This document shows, piece by piece, positions 26,005-38,500 of a DNA stretch of 44,595 nt (position 1 is its first letter; the number at the start of each line of letters is the position of its first letter). The notes under the pieces were generated by a model. It was not told the DNA's origin and searched no databases. It was given only the letters and a program-made list of their open reading frames with translations. A program made the translations under genes and the position numbers. The stretch is from the NCBI GenBank assembly GCA_020073285.1, contig JAIQFM010000008.1, positions 1 through 44,595 of the forward strand, written 5' to 3'. The DNA is from Terriglobia bacterium. Lineage in GTDB: Bacteria > Acidobacteriota > Terriglobia > Terriglobales > Acidobacteriaceae.

Positions 26005-27840
26005 ATGGGTATGAGGAAGATTAACCAGTTCTGCTTACTAGCGCTCTTGACTTGCGTTGTGACCGCAACCGCGAGCGCCCAGTCTTTTCGCGTTCAATGT
26101 CCAACCAGCACCATAACTCACCCGGTGCCGGCCAACAATAATTCGGACCCGGCGTACGTCGGTCCGACTTATACAGGCACGAATGGATATGGGACAACAC
26201 CCGCTCACGTGAACGGCGCAATTAAGTGCCAACAGATCTCGGGCGGCGACGGCTACGCCACGATGGGCGACGGCACGCAGACGTACATGTTCTCCTTCGG
26301 GCCGCTGTCCGGGCTCGCGGACATGGCTGCCGGCAAGCCCGGCACCCAGTTCCCCAGCGTGTTCAATGGCCAGTACCCGGGCGCCACGCCGCTGCGGCCC
26401 GGCGATCCTGCCACGACGGATGACCCGTCGGCTCTGGGTGCGCCGTATAACCTCGCACCGTTCACGTTTAACGGCGCCGTAGGGCTGGTTCCCGACGTGC
26501 CGTACCTGGTCTCGATTTACGACATTAGCGAGGCCGGGCACACGGTTACGGTGGTTGCGAACGCGCCCCCGGGTTTGAATGTTGGAGACTCGGTAATCAT
26601 CTCAGGGACCGGAGTGGCCTATGACGGCACCTTCACGGTGACCGCCGTCAACATTCCGAACCTCTTCTTGCCGAGCATCTACGCTTTCACCTACACCAAC
26701 CCGGTCGCCGGGCTGGCTGATGTGCTCGAGCCACCGGCCGCAAGCGCGGCGAGCACGCCGAGAATCGATGGGCACGTGGATCCCCGCCCCATCATGGACA
26801 TCGGGGTGATGAACGGGAACATCCCGGCGCCGTTGATGGCGATTAACGAGGATGACGAATTCTTCCTCACCCTGACCAACGTCGGCCAGATCATGCGGCC
26901 GGACCTGTTCGAGCAGCACACGGTCCACTTCCACGGCTATCCCAACGCCTCGGCCTTCTACGACGGCGTGCCGGATGCCTCGGTGGCCATCAACATCGGC
27001 GGCAGCTTCACGTATTACTACCTGGCGCCGGATGCGGGAACGTATTTCTGGCACTGCCATATCACGCCTCCCGAGCACTTGCAGATGGGCATGGTGGGGC
27101 AGATCTATGTGCGGCCGCGGCAGAACCGGGCCACGGGCGACCTCTATGCCTCGCTCCAGCAGCAGGAGCTCGACCTGCGCACGGCGTGCAATTCCGCAAC
27201 CGACATTCTGTGCAGCAATCCCCTGCCGGCCGTGAACACCCACTTCGCTCAAGGTCAGAACGGCTACACGAAGTATGCCTACAACGACGGCGACGGCTCA
27301 ACCCGCTACGACGTTGAGTATCCCCTTCAGATTCACGGCTTCGACCCCAATTTCCACTTTGTCGGCATGACCTTCAACCCGGAAGGCTTTGCGGACATGA
27401 AGGACAAGTACTTCCTGCTGAACGGGCGCAGCTACCCGGACACGGTCACGGACGGTCCCCTGGCAACGCAAGCGGCGGATGGGGTACCCCATTTCTCCCA
27501 GCCACTGCCTTCGATCATCAACATTCCGGCCGGCAAAAGGGCGCTGCTGCGCATTTCCGACCTGGACGTCACGGAATATCAGACGTTGGCCTCGCTGGGG
27601 ATTCCGATGCAGGTGGTCGGATACAACGCCAAGCTGCTGCGGGATCAAGCGGGAAACAACATGTACTACACAACCAACTCGATCACGCTGGGGGGTGGCG
27701 AGTCGCTGGATGTGATTCTGGATGCCACCGGTTATACGGCGGGCAGCGTTTTCTATCTCTACACCCCCAATCTCGACCACCTTTCGAATGATGCGGAAAA
27801 CTTTGGCGGACTGATGACCGAGGTTCGGATCACCAATTAG
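26005..27840 (+). CDS. Secreted multicopper oxidase-like protein A (type-1 Cys and two His motifs)
   Basis: A 611-residue protein with a signal peptide (about 1-25, ending TASA-QS). The copper cupredoxin domain (about 260-372) has H305-T-V-H308-F-H310-G, like the first HxHG motif of multicopper oxidases, and WHCHITPPEHLQMGM with His350, Cys351, His352, His358 and Met361/363, a type-1 copper site joined to a His pair. A second cupredoxin domain (about 430-611) has no copper ligands, like domain 2 of three-domain laccases. The HPxHxHG and second HxH motifs of the last domain are absent; they occur in the next gene. Residues about 172-235 are an inserted beta module resembling repeats in phage tail proteins. 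The AGGAGGGG ribosome site 5 bases before the ATG fixes the start. Confidence 0.88.
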   Translation: MGMRKINQFCLLALLTCVVTATASAQSFRVQCPTSTITHPVPANNNSDPAYVGPTYTGTNGYGTTPAHVNGAIKCQQISGGDGYATMGDGTQTYMFSFGPLSGLADMAAGKPGTQFPSVFNGQYPGATPLRPGDPATTDDPSALGAPYNLAPFTFNGAVGLVPDVPYLVSIYDISEAGHTVTVVANAPPGLNVGDSVIISGTGVAYDGTFTVTAVNIPNLFLPSIYAFTYTNPVAGLADVLEPPAASAASTPRIDGHVDPRPIMDIGVMNGNIPAPLMAINEDDEFFLTLTNVGQIMRPDLFEQHTVHFHGYPNASAFYDGVPDASVAINIGGSFTYYYLAPDAGTYFWHCHITPPEHLQMGMVGQIYVRPRQNRATGDLYASLQQQELDLRTACNSATDILCSNPLPAVNTHFAQGQNGYTKYAYNDGDGSTRYDVEYPLQIHGFDPNFHFVGMTFNPEGFADMKDKYFLLNGRSYPDTVTDGPLATQAADGVPHFSQPLPSIINIPAGKRALLRISDLDVTEYQTLASLGIPMQVVGYNAKLLRDQAGNNMYYTTNSITLGGGESLDVILDATGYTAGSVFYLYTPNLDHLSNDAENFGGLMTEVRITN

Positions 27841-27850
27841 GAGAGCGGCA

Positions 27851-29503
27851 ATGAGTGCGACGAATATGAAAACAGCGATCTCGAAGACACGGCTGCTTCT
27901 GGCACCGATGGTGGCAGTAGCGTTGTTGCTCACGGCGACGGCGGCATTCGCCGCAGCTCCTGGCATAACCGGTCCCACCTTCAACTTGACGGCGCAGCCG
28001 GCTTACCTCAGCCAGCCGGACGGGGCGGCGATTTACTCCTGGGGATACGGCTGCAACGGCGCGCCCAGCGGTTATGCCCCGGCGAGTATTACCACCGGGT
28101 TTTGCAACCCGATGCAAGTTCCCGGCCCCACGTTGATCGTCATGCAGGGGCAGCCGGTCTCGGTAACTCTGACGAATGCTCTCCCCGCTGCGGCCGGCAA
28201 CACATCGATTCTGTTTCCCGGCTTCAACGTGACAGCCGCAGCCGCCGCGTCGCAGCCCGCCACCTGTGCGGCGACAACGGCGGCCACCCGCGCGCCTCAG
28301 GGATTGCTGACCACCGAGGCGAGCAATGGCTGCGCCGTCACCTATACGTTTACTGCCTCGACGCCGGGGACGCGCGCCTATTACAGCGGAACCCAAGGCG
28401 ACCTGCAGGTTGAGATGGGGCTGTACGGCGCCATTATTGTGCTCCCGTCCAGCGTCCCCACGGCCTGCACGAGCCCGGCGATTCGTTCGAACCTGTTTGG
28501 GGTGCCCAGTTATACGGGTACTCAGGAGGAAGATTTCCGGCTGGCGGCGGCTGCCTACAACCACCCCAAAGCCTGCTATGACCGGGAGTACCTGTTCCAG
28601 TTCTCCGAGATCGATCCCGGCATTCACAGCCAGGCGTCGGCACAGGTCACGGCAAAGGCTGGTTGCACGGCTGGAGCTGCGGGATGCAGCCTCAACGTCG
28701 CGACCGAGCCTTACCATCCCGCGTACTTCATGATCAACGGACGCTCCATGCCCGACGACATGGATTCCAACTATGCGTACCAGTATCCGCACCAGCCCTA
28801 CAACGGCAATCCGCATATGCATCCAGGCGAATTGGTTCTGCTGCGCATCATCGGCCAGGGAAGGTGGCAACATCCGTTCCACGAGCACGGCAACCACGTG
28901 CGCATCCTGGCGCGCGACGGCAATTTGATTCTCAGCCAAAGCGACGCTAACAGCTTGGCTGGACCTCTGCTGTTCACCACTACCACCACCCCAGGCTTAG
29001 CCATGGATGGGATCTACTACTGGACCGGCAAGGGTTTGAACTGGGATGCGTACGGGCACCGTGTCAGCGATGCCACACCCGACACTACCGCGGTGCAACC
29101 TTGCGTTCCGGATCCCAACGGCTACTACACTTCGAACATCAGCGCGATCAACTATTACGAGTGGTGCCAGGACCACGACAAGCCAGTGCAGGTTGCTCCG
29201 TTCGGCGATGTTGCGAACGGCGGCCCGGCCACTCTGCCCGATCCGACCATCTTCGCGAACGGTCCCTGGTACGGCGGCAGTCCCTATCTTGGTCCTGACG
29301 CAACCACCCGCGCGGTCGGCCCCACCGGCACAACTCCGCCCTCCGGCACGATTGCGAACTCGCCCACCAGCGAGGCCGGCTTTGCGTTTATGTGGCACTC
29401 GCACAACGAGCGCGAGATTACCACCAACAACATTTTCCCCGGCGGCATGCTCATGATGATGCTGGTCGATTCCCGGGAATTCGTCATCGACGAGTCGAAC
29501 TAA
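27851..29503 (+). CDS. Secreted multicopper oxidase-like protein B (other two His motifs, no type-1 Cys)
   Basis: A 550-residue protein, 10 bases after protein A, with a signal peptide (about 1-35, ending AFAAA). An N-terminal cupredoxin-like domain (about 45-200; GYGCNG, PGPTLIVMQGQPVSVTLTNA, EMGLYGAIIV) has no His pair. The C-terminal domain has HPFHEHGNH at 341-349, equal to the HPxHxHG motif, and WHSHNERE with His516, Ser517 and His518; the type-1 Cys of HCH is Ser here. Met-rich GGMLMMML follows. Alone it could hold half of a trinuclear copper centre; with protein A all four His motifs are present. A GGAGAG ribosome site precedes the ATG. Many Cys occur in pairs, suggesting disulphides. 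Confidence 0.88.
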   Translation: MSATNMKTAISKTRLLLAPMVAVALLLTATAAFAAAPGITGPTFNLTAQPAYLSQPDGAAIYSWGYGCNGAPSGYAPASITTGFCNPMQVPGPTLIVMQGQPVSVTLTNALPAAAGNTSILFPGFNVTAAAAASQPATCAATTAATRAPQGLLTTEASNGCAVTYTFTASTPGTRAYYSGTQGDLQVEMGLYGAIIVLPSSVPTACTSPAIRSNLFGVPSYTGTQEEDFRLAAAAYNHPKACYDREYLFQFSEIDPGIHSQASAQVTAKAGCTAGAAGCSLNVATEPYHPAYFMINGRSMPDDMDSNYAYQYPHQPYNGNPHMHPGELVLLRIIGQGRWQHPFHEHGNHVRILARDGNLILSQSDANSLAGPLLFTTTTTPGLAMDGIYYWTGKGLNWDAYGHRVSDATPDTTAVQPCVPDPNGYYTSNISAINYYEWCQDHDKPVQVAPFGDVANGGPATLPDPTIFANGPWYGGSPYLGPDATTRAVGPTGTTPPSGTIANSPTSEAGFAFMWHSHNEREITTNNIFPGGMLMMMLVDSREFVIDESN

Positions 29504-29518
29504 CTGAGGAGAAGAGCA

Positions 29519-32500
29519 ATGCGATTGAACGATTTCAAAATCAGCCTGAAGACAGCGGTACTCGCGGTAACAATTCTCCTCCTCGGAGTGGGCGTGTCCG
29601 CCGCCCAGCAGCAGATTAACCTGAACGCTGGGCCGTCCAGCATAACCCTGCCCGATGGCTCCCTGGTGTCGATGTGGGGCTACAGTTGCGGCTCGGCCGT
29701 GGCCAGCAACCCGGCGCCGAGCGCTACCTGCGCCGCGTTGAATCCGGCCGCGACTGGGGCTTGGTCGCCGGTGGTGATTACGGTTCCCACGGGACAATCC
29801 CTGCAGATCAACCTCACCAACGGCCTGCCGGTACCCACTTCGATGGTGATTGTGGGTCAGTTGGGCGGTGGTCTGGGAGCAGTCGGCACGAGCTGCATCG
29901 ACGGTGGCGTGGGCCATGGCGTGACTTGCACGTCGAGTCCGGACCACTCCAACGCCCAGCTGACCACGTGGCCTATCGCCGACCCCACCACGAAGGGTGC
30001 GCCGCCGGCGCAGGGGCCGCGCGTGCAGTCGATGGCTACGGAAGTCGCGGGGGGAGGGGGGTCGGCATCGCTGACTTGGACAACTCCTCGCCCGGGCACG
30101 TACCTGATTGAGTCAGGCACGCACCCGTCCATCCAGGGTCCCATGGGCCTGTACGGAATGCTGGTGGTCACCCAGGCTCCAGTAGGGACGACTGCTGGCG
30201 TGGCTTATGGAAGCGCTGCGACAGCGGTGAGCTACAGCGCGGAAGTACCGCTGCTCATGAGCGAAATCGACCCTGTCCAGAATAATGCTGTCGCCGCCGC
30301 AGTCGCCACTCCGGGTTTCAGCGAGACGAAGGTGTGGTCCGGCCAGCCGGGCGGCTGCGGGAACCCGGCCTCAGGCGCCGCTTACCAGACCTGCTACCCG
30401 CCGGCGGTGAACTATACGCCGCTGTATTACCTCTTTAATGGCGTCGCGTTCAACAAGACCAACGCCCCGGGCTCGCTGTTTTTGGCTTCGCCGGCCGGCA
30501 CGGCGCTAAGCCCGGTCAGCGGTAACCTTTTGGTGCGCTTGGTTAATGCCGGCCTGCGCATGCACGTGCCGTCGATCGTCGGCGCGCAGACGGGTGGGGC
30601 GTCAGCGGTTCCAGGATTCCAATTGATCGCGGAAGACGGCAACCCGCTGCCGGGCGTTCCCCGTGTGCAGAGCGAAGCGTTTATGGCCGCGGGCAAGACT
30701 CAGGATGTGATGGTGAATGTGCCCGCCGCCGGCGGGTCGGCCCTGCCGATATTCGACCGAGAGGGCAGTCTGTCGGCTAACGCCATCGCGCGCGACGCCG
30801 GGATGCTGGCTTACATCGGCATCAATGGCTCTGGACTTCCGAGCGTCCCTGCAATCGCCCCCGCGGTTGCCCGCGCGGATACCTATAACTCCGTGATTTC
30901 GGGGCAGACGCTTACCGTATCGGATCCAGGCAAGGGTGTGATCCAAAACGACACTAACGTTTACGGTGTGAAGGTCTTCACGGCGCCGAGCAACGGAACG
31001 GTGACGCTCAACGCGAACGGCACCTTTACGTACGTTCCCAGCGGGACGGCCACCTCAGACTCGTTCGTGTACGCATCGAATGGAGCTGCCGTGTGCCAGA
31101 GTCCATTGAGCAATCCCGGACCGTGCGCCCTCGTAACACTGGGCCTGGCGACGAAAGAGGATGCCACCGGCATCGTGATGGGCAACATCTCGTACACGTC
31201 GAACTTGTCCCGAACCCTGAGCATCAAGTCTCCCGGCGTCCTGTTGGCCGATAAAGACAACGCGGGCTTTTCCCTCACGGCTGTCCCGTCGAGTGTCGCA
31301 GCGGTATCAGGTCTGACGGTTTCTTTGGACAAGAGTGGCGCGTTCAACGCGTCAATCGCCTCGCCGTGCACCACCACGTTAGGCTGCACCTACACCTTTA
31401 CCTACAACGCGCAGAACTCGCAGGGGACGGTCAGTTCCTCGACAGCGACCGTCGCGATAACCTTCCAGGCGAAGAACGGTCCCCACGTGACGCTGGTGGA
31501 CGGCGCGATCGCGACCCATCCTGCGCTCGATCCCCAAGACTACCGCTGGATTATTGAAGAAGATCGCACCTTCTATGTCGATCCCAACTGCACAACCAAT
31601 CCCCCGCCGGCGGGCTGCCCGACGCTCGCGGGCTCCCAGATCGTGCCAACCCTTGGGACCAACTTCCACACCAGCTACATGCCGATCGTGGCGACGGGCT
31701 GCGTGGGGCACCTGGCCTGCGAATCGGGTCAGATGGTCCTAGGCGTTGCGGCGGTGTGCGACGGTGGCAATGGCGCTTGCAGGACCGGTGCCTCACAACA
31801 GGACCCTGTCGATCCCACCGAGGTCCATCTGGACCCCACCAAACGCTACTACATCTCGGTTCTGCCGGGCGACGGCGCTGACGCGCTCGCCGGGGACGCG
31901 GCCCTCGGCCACGCCCACGGCATGGGCGGCGCTCAGATCGCAGCCGGGCAGACAAATGTCACGGTGATCGTGGAGCCCACTCCACTGCAACCGGCGAAAC
32001 TCTCAGTGTTTGTCTTCGAGGACGACTTCCCGCTCAATGGTGAGCAGGATGGCGGCGGCGGAATCGACGTGCTGTCGCCGCAAGAGCCGGGTCTGGGGAA
32101 CTTCCAGATCACCCTGTTTGACGATGCCGGCGGCACTGGTGATGCGACCGGGCAGCCAACCTACGACATGTTCAACATGCCGTTGTCGAACGCCTTGGCG
32201 GGAACCTTAGATCCCGTCACCGGAAACGACGCTTGCCCGATTTCGCAGCAAGTGACGCAGAGTACGACTACTGGCGATGGGACTCAAGCGGGCATCACCG
32301 GCATGATCGTTACCTGCCCGAAGTACGAATCGGACGGGACTACTCTATCCCCCCTGGCGGGCCAGGCGGTGGTTGCTAACCTGTACCCCGGTAGATATGG
32401 TGTGGTGGCGACGCCGGGCGCCGACCGCATCGCGAGAGGGGAAGAATGGCTGCAAACCAATACCCTGGACGGCCAGCACGCTCACGATTCCTTCCTCCGG

Positions 32501-35500
32501 GTTGGTGAGCCGAGCTACTTCCAGGAGTATGGACCGGCTGGATACCACGTTTCCATCGGCTTCGCCAATCCGGCGATCATCAACGCCCGCAAGGCGGACC
32601 TCTGCAACACCCTCGGCACGTGCTCCCATAGCGTGACCGGCAAGGTAGAGGGCGTACGCATGAGCCGGACGCCGGATGAGAGACTCTATACCAGCGGTTC
32701 GCGCGATATCTATGGGTTCACCCAATGCTTTGTGAGCCTGGGAGACCCGGAAGGCCAGAACTTCGCGTTCGAAAAGTGCGATGCCGATGGCAACTTCACC
32801 TTTACGGGCATTCCCTCTGGCGATTGGAGAGTCGCCATCTTTGACCAGTGGAACGATCAGATCGTGGACGGCATTTCGACGCCCATCCGGGTAGGCACCG
32901 GCGACCTGAACATGGGAGAACTCGGGTCTCACCAGTGGCAGGCGGATATCTCCACCCAGACCTTCTTCGACCAGAACGGCGATGGAATTAGACAAGACGC
33001 AGAACCCGGACTTTCGCTGGTGTCGACGAACGTTCGCTTCCGCGACGGCAGCTTCTCCAACTTCAACAGTACCGACTTGGCCGGGAACGCTGGATTTAAC
33101 GAGGTTTTCCCGCTGTTCGCCTGGTACGTTATCGAAACCGATTCGACCCGTTACAAGAGCACAGGGACGCACGTGGTCTATGACGCGGGCGGGCCGGCCG
33201 ACGGCTCACCGTCTTGCGGGACAGCCGCCAACGGCTTCCCGGCGTGCGGAACCGCGACCGGTTACCAGTTCCTGGCGAACACCAGCGAGCCGACCTCCGT
33301 GGCTCTGCCCACCAGCTTGCGGGTGCCGGGCGGGGTGTATTGCTCGGATGCGGATTGCCTCGTGGAAAACCGCGTGAACTTCCCGACCGGGGGCGGTCCG
33401 GGCGGCTCTACCGGGCGCATCGATCCGCCTACCGCGAGCAGCTACGGCTGGCAGGGCTTTGCCGGACAGACCTCGTTCCTCGAATTCGGCAAGAAGCCCT
33501 TCGCGCCGGCCGAGAACGGCGGCATCCATGGCACTGTCGTGTATGCCTCGACCCGTCCATTTGACGACCCGCAACTTCTCCTGCAGCTCAGTTGGGAGCC
33601 GCTGGTTCCACATGTGACGATCAACCTCTACCAGGAGGGTACCGACCCGGCTACTGGCGCCCAAACCCTGAAGCTGGTTGACACCACCCAGACCAGCAGC
33701 TTCGACGATTGGGCGCAGGGCTTCCGAACCGATGTTAACGGGAACATTTTGAGGGATGCGAGTGGGAACGCCATCCCCAACATGAACTGCCCGGGCCAGA
33801 CAACCTCGGATCTCTTCTATTACGGGCTGCTTAACCAGCCGAACTACCTCGACTTCTACAACTCCCTGCACGGAGGGCCCGCCCCGCAGGCGCTGGCGAG
33901 CAACGCCCAGTTCAAGTGCTATGACGGCATGCACAACTGGAATCAACTGCAGCCGGCGCCCTACGACGGCATGTACCAGTTCCCCAGCGTCACCCGCGTC
34001 GACCCGTCGACCGGAAAACCAGTGGGTACGAACTGCCACATGGCAACGCTCGCGGAACCCTGGGGCTGCACGGCGAATCCGACTCAGGCGACCGTAGCTG
34101 CAGGACTAACCGCCGCTACCGATCCGAACTATGATCCCTGGCGCGCCGGCCAACCCATGTTGGCCGCCGGCAAATACGTAGTGGAGGTGGTCGTGCCTCC
34201 GGGCTATGAGTTGGTGAAGGAAGAGGACAAGAACATCCTCATCGGCGACACCTACATTGCGCCGGCGACCCAGCAGTTTGGCCCGTTGGGCTCCATTTAC
34301 ATCATGCCCGACCAGGCTACGGTGGCCGCCAACTACAACGGCAACAATTCCATCAATCCGACGTCGGATTTGGGCAGGGCGAGCAATTTGCCGAGCCACG
34401 AGGGCGACACCGGAACCGTGGAGACCTTCTGGCCGTGCGTGGGCCAGGCGCGCATCGTTCCCGACTTCATCAGCCTGTTCCCGGGATCGGGAGAGAATTC
34501 GCCGTTCGCCGGAGCTACTCGTAATCTGTGCGACCGCAAGGAAGTCACAGTCGACAACCAGATGGCCGCGCTGGCGAAGTTCTACGTCTTCACCTCGACT
34601 CACGCCGCCTCCCACTATACCGGGATTATCACCGACGACTTCACTGGGGAATTTGATCCGTTCTCGCCGCAATTTGGGGAGAAATTTGCCCCGGCCAACC
34701 TGCCGGTGTCGCTCAAGGATTTCAACGGCAACGAAGTTGCGCGCACCTATTCCGACCATTTCGGCGCCTACAACGGCCTGAATTACTCCTCGTGGGAAGT
34801 CAACCCGCCCAACCCGACGGGATATGCGCCCACGATGATGGTCACGTGCATGAACGACGGTGGTCCCATCATGGACACGCGGGCCACGATCAAAAATTCG
34901 ACGGGAGCGACCGTTCCCAACCCGACCCTTGGCCAGATGATCACGGATCCCCTGTACCAGGCGGGCTACAGCGATTTCTGCTATGAGCTGCCGTTCATGC
35001 CGGGACAAACCGGGTATTTTGACACTCCGGTCATCCCCACGTCGGCCTTCGCGGAAGGCTACAACCATCCTGACTGCTCCTACCCGGATGCCACGCCGGC
35101 CATCAGCGAAGTGGATGGCGATACTTCCACGACGGTGACAGGTGGCGGAACTGGACCTTGGGTGAGCGCGGCCGGTCACCTCATCACCATCCACGCGTTG
35201 GGCGAGCAGCCGGTGAACAACTATGGGTACTCCGGACCCTCGGCCACCACGGCTCCTTACAATCAGAAGACTGTTATGCGCCACTATGGCTTTGGCCTTA
35301 CGCCAGGCACGGTAGCGCTTGTCGACAAGAATGGCCTTGCCCATCCCCTCGGGAGTCCGGCCTGGGGTGACCTGCAGATCACTGGCACGGTGCCTACCTT
35401 GACCACGGCGCAGTCGACTTGCCCCATCCAGCAACAAAGGCAATACGGCGCCCCAGCCACGAACACGGTGTGCGGTCAGTTGGTCATCACGGCCGCCAAC

Positions 35501-38500
35501 GGCAAGCAGTCGATTGACACTGTCACCGTCACCATCGGCGGCAAGCAGCCGACCCACGTCGCCGCCTCGGGCTCGATCCAGAGCGCGATTGACGCGGCCA
35601 TGCCGGGGGACCTGATCATCGTTGACCCCACCACCAAAGCAACCGCCACTGCCCCTGCGGCTCCATCTGTCCACAGCGAACTGTTGCTGATGTGGAAGCC
35701 GGTGCGGCTGCAAGGTGTCGGCGGGGCCAGCAGCATCATCGACGGCAATCCGCATCCTGCGGCCAAGTTGGATGCATGGCGCCGGCAGGTGGTTTGTCTC
35801 TTTGGATTGGCGCTCAATGGTAGGCCCATCAGCAATACCAATCCGTACGATGTTCCGGGCGGGTTCACCTGCTCTGGGACAAGCCAGTCGAACGACCCGT
35901 TGTCGATGCGGTTTGCCATTGACCGGCTACCGCTGGAGGCCACTGTCGGCTGGGACGCCACGCTGAACGGCAACCTGGCGGAAATGTTGCAAGAGCCAAC
36001 CCTGATGGGAGCGTATGAAGGCGCGGCCATTACGGTGCTGTCAAAAGGGGTGAAATTCCCCAACGGATCCGATCCGTTTGGTTCCGACGTGTTCCCGGTC
36101 GGCACCGCGCTGCTCACTAACGCCCAAAACAACGGCGGCGGCGGCACCGGTTGCGGGGCGAACGGTGTCGGCAGCCACAATCCGTTCCCGAGCAACTTCT
36201 TGTGCAACCCGTCGAGCATCGATGGCTTGGGCATCACCAACAGTTCCCAGGGGGGCGGCGGCATCTTCATCCACGCTTGGGGGCACAACCTGCAGATCGC
36301 CAACAACCGAATCTACAACAATCAAGGAACGCTGTCGGGCGGCATCACCGTTGGCCAAGGCGAGCATCCTGATGCGTACCTCGGGGGCGCCGGGGTCGCT
36401 AACGCGGATCCAGGCTCCTGCCAGACCAGCAACGTCACGAATCTTCAGTTGCCGTACTGCTTTGACCAGAACGTGAACGTGCACCACAACTTGGTCACGC
36501 TGAACTCTTCCGAAGGCGACGAGTTGTTCTCCTCGACGCCGGCTGGGGCAGGCGGTGTCAGCTTCTGCACTGGCGCCGACTTCTACAAGTTCAACTACAA
36601 CTGGGTTTGCGGAAATATGAGCACGGGTGACGGCGGCGGCGTCGCCCACCTTGGGTTCATCTATAACGGTGACATCGAGCACAACTCGATCCTGTTCAAC
36701 CAGAGTACCAATCCGACCATCCCGACCAACGGCGGCGGTCTGATGATCATGGGCGCACCCGATGTCGATCCTACCTGCGGCGCCACCACCGATCAGGATT
36801 GCGTGCCGACCCCTGGCTCGATTGGGCCGGGCGACGGAACCGGTCCTGGCTTGGTGATCAACGCCAACCTGATTATGGGCAACGCCGCGGAAAGCGGCAG
36901 CGGCGGCGGCCTCCGCTTCCAGATGGTCAACGGAACGGATGTGATCAACTTCCCCTTGAATCCGACCCGCTGGAACTCGGTCAGCGTCACCAACAACATG
37001 ATCACCAACAACGTTGCCGGTTGGGACGGAGCTGGAGTGTCGTTGAATGACGCGTTGAATGTGAACTTCGTCAACAACACAATCGCTTCCAACGATACCA
37101 CCGCTTCGTCGGGAGAGCTGTTCAATACCCTGTTCGCTCCCTTGGCCAGCAGCAACGGCTGTAAGCCCGGCCAAACGCCGCCGTGCACCGTCGATACTTC
37201 GACGCCTCAGCCTGCTGGCTTGGTGGTCACCCCGAACAGCTCGGTCCTGAGCTCGTCTCTGCCGGCGACCATCATCTGCCCGGTAGGCCACAGTCTGCTC
37301 GCTGGGGATTGCAGGCAGATCTCGTACCCACTTCTGTATAACAACGTGTTCTGGCAGAACCGTGCGTTCAACATCACCGTGGGCGCGCTCGTTAGCGGCT
37401 TCCAGCAGAACGTAGTTACGCTGGTGCCCACGTTGAATCAAACCTCCACTGGCCAGTGCGTCAGCGGCGCGAGCTATTGGGACATCGGCGTGCGCGGCGA
37501 CACGGGACCGGGCAACCATGCCTCGGGGTACACGCTCTCCCCGAACTACTCGGTGCTCACGAACACAGGTGCCCTATCGGAAAACGGCAGCGGCGCGAAT
37601 AACCTGCTGGGATCCAACCCGAACGTTGTCAGCCAGTACTGCAACGGTTCGCGAACCCCGCCGGAATTTGGGGGTTCGGGCTTCCAAGTGCCTCCCGGCA
37701 CCTGGGAATCGGGCGCTCCCGTGCCAGTCTTCAGCTTGGCGCCGGCCGCGACCACGGACGAGAGCAACAACTGGATCAACATGAGGTGGGGCCCACTGTC
37801 GCTGACCAACCCGGTAAGCGGCGCCGTGCTCGGCAACTACGGGCTGACGGCGAGTTCGCCGGCCATTGATCAGGTTCCGCTGCTCGAAGTGCCGGCCCTG
37901 GCTTTGATCGGCGTGACGGTGCCGACCACCGACTTCTACGGCAATCCGAGGCCCGCCGCTCCGGGGACCAGGATTGACATCGGCGCGGTCGAGTACAAAC
38001 CAGTACCGGGTCTGACTGTGGGAGGCGGACCGTTGGCGTTCGGGAATGTAACGGTCGGTACGACTAGTGCCGCTCAAACCCTGACGTTCACCAACACTGC
38101 TGCTGTCGCCGCGAGTGTTAGCTATACCATCTCGGCGCCGTTCTCGCGGGCAGGTTCAAGCACCTGCGGAGCGGTCTCACCGATCAGCGTGCCGGCTGGC
38201 GGCAGTTGCAACCTCAATGTGGTGTTCACACCGCCCTCGGCTGCAACGTTTAGTGGAAGCGTGACGGTCACGTCAACCAACGTTCCCGTCACCGGGTCGC
38301 CTGTGGGCCTTTCGGGTACCGGCGTTGCGCTTGCGGTTGTCGGCTTCTCGGGGCCGACTCCGGCACTGACGACTACCCCGGCTACTAGGACCGTAAAGAC
38401 CGGCACGATCACCGTGGGCAATACCGGTACGGCGAACCTTGTATTGACTGCGGCACCCACAGTCGTGAAGACGGCTGGTCCGGCCGCGGGCACCTTCGTG

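Noticed and set aside
34106-37519. Long minus-strand open frames (549 and 492 codons) opposite the giant gene
   Set aside because: The plus-strand frame has a signal peptide, ribosome site and recognisable domains through this region; the minus frames have Arg/Val/Gly-rich composition without any motif.
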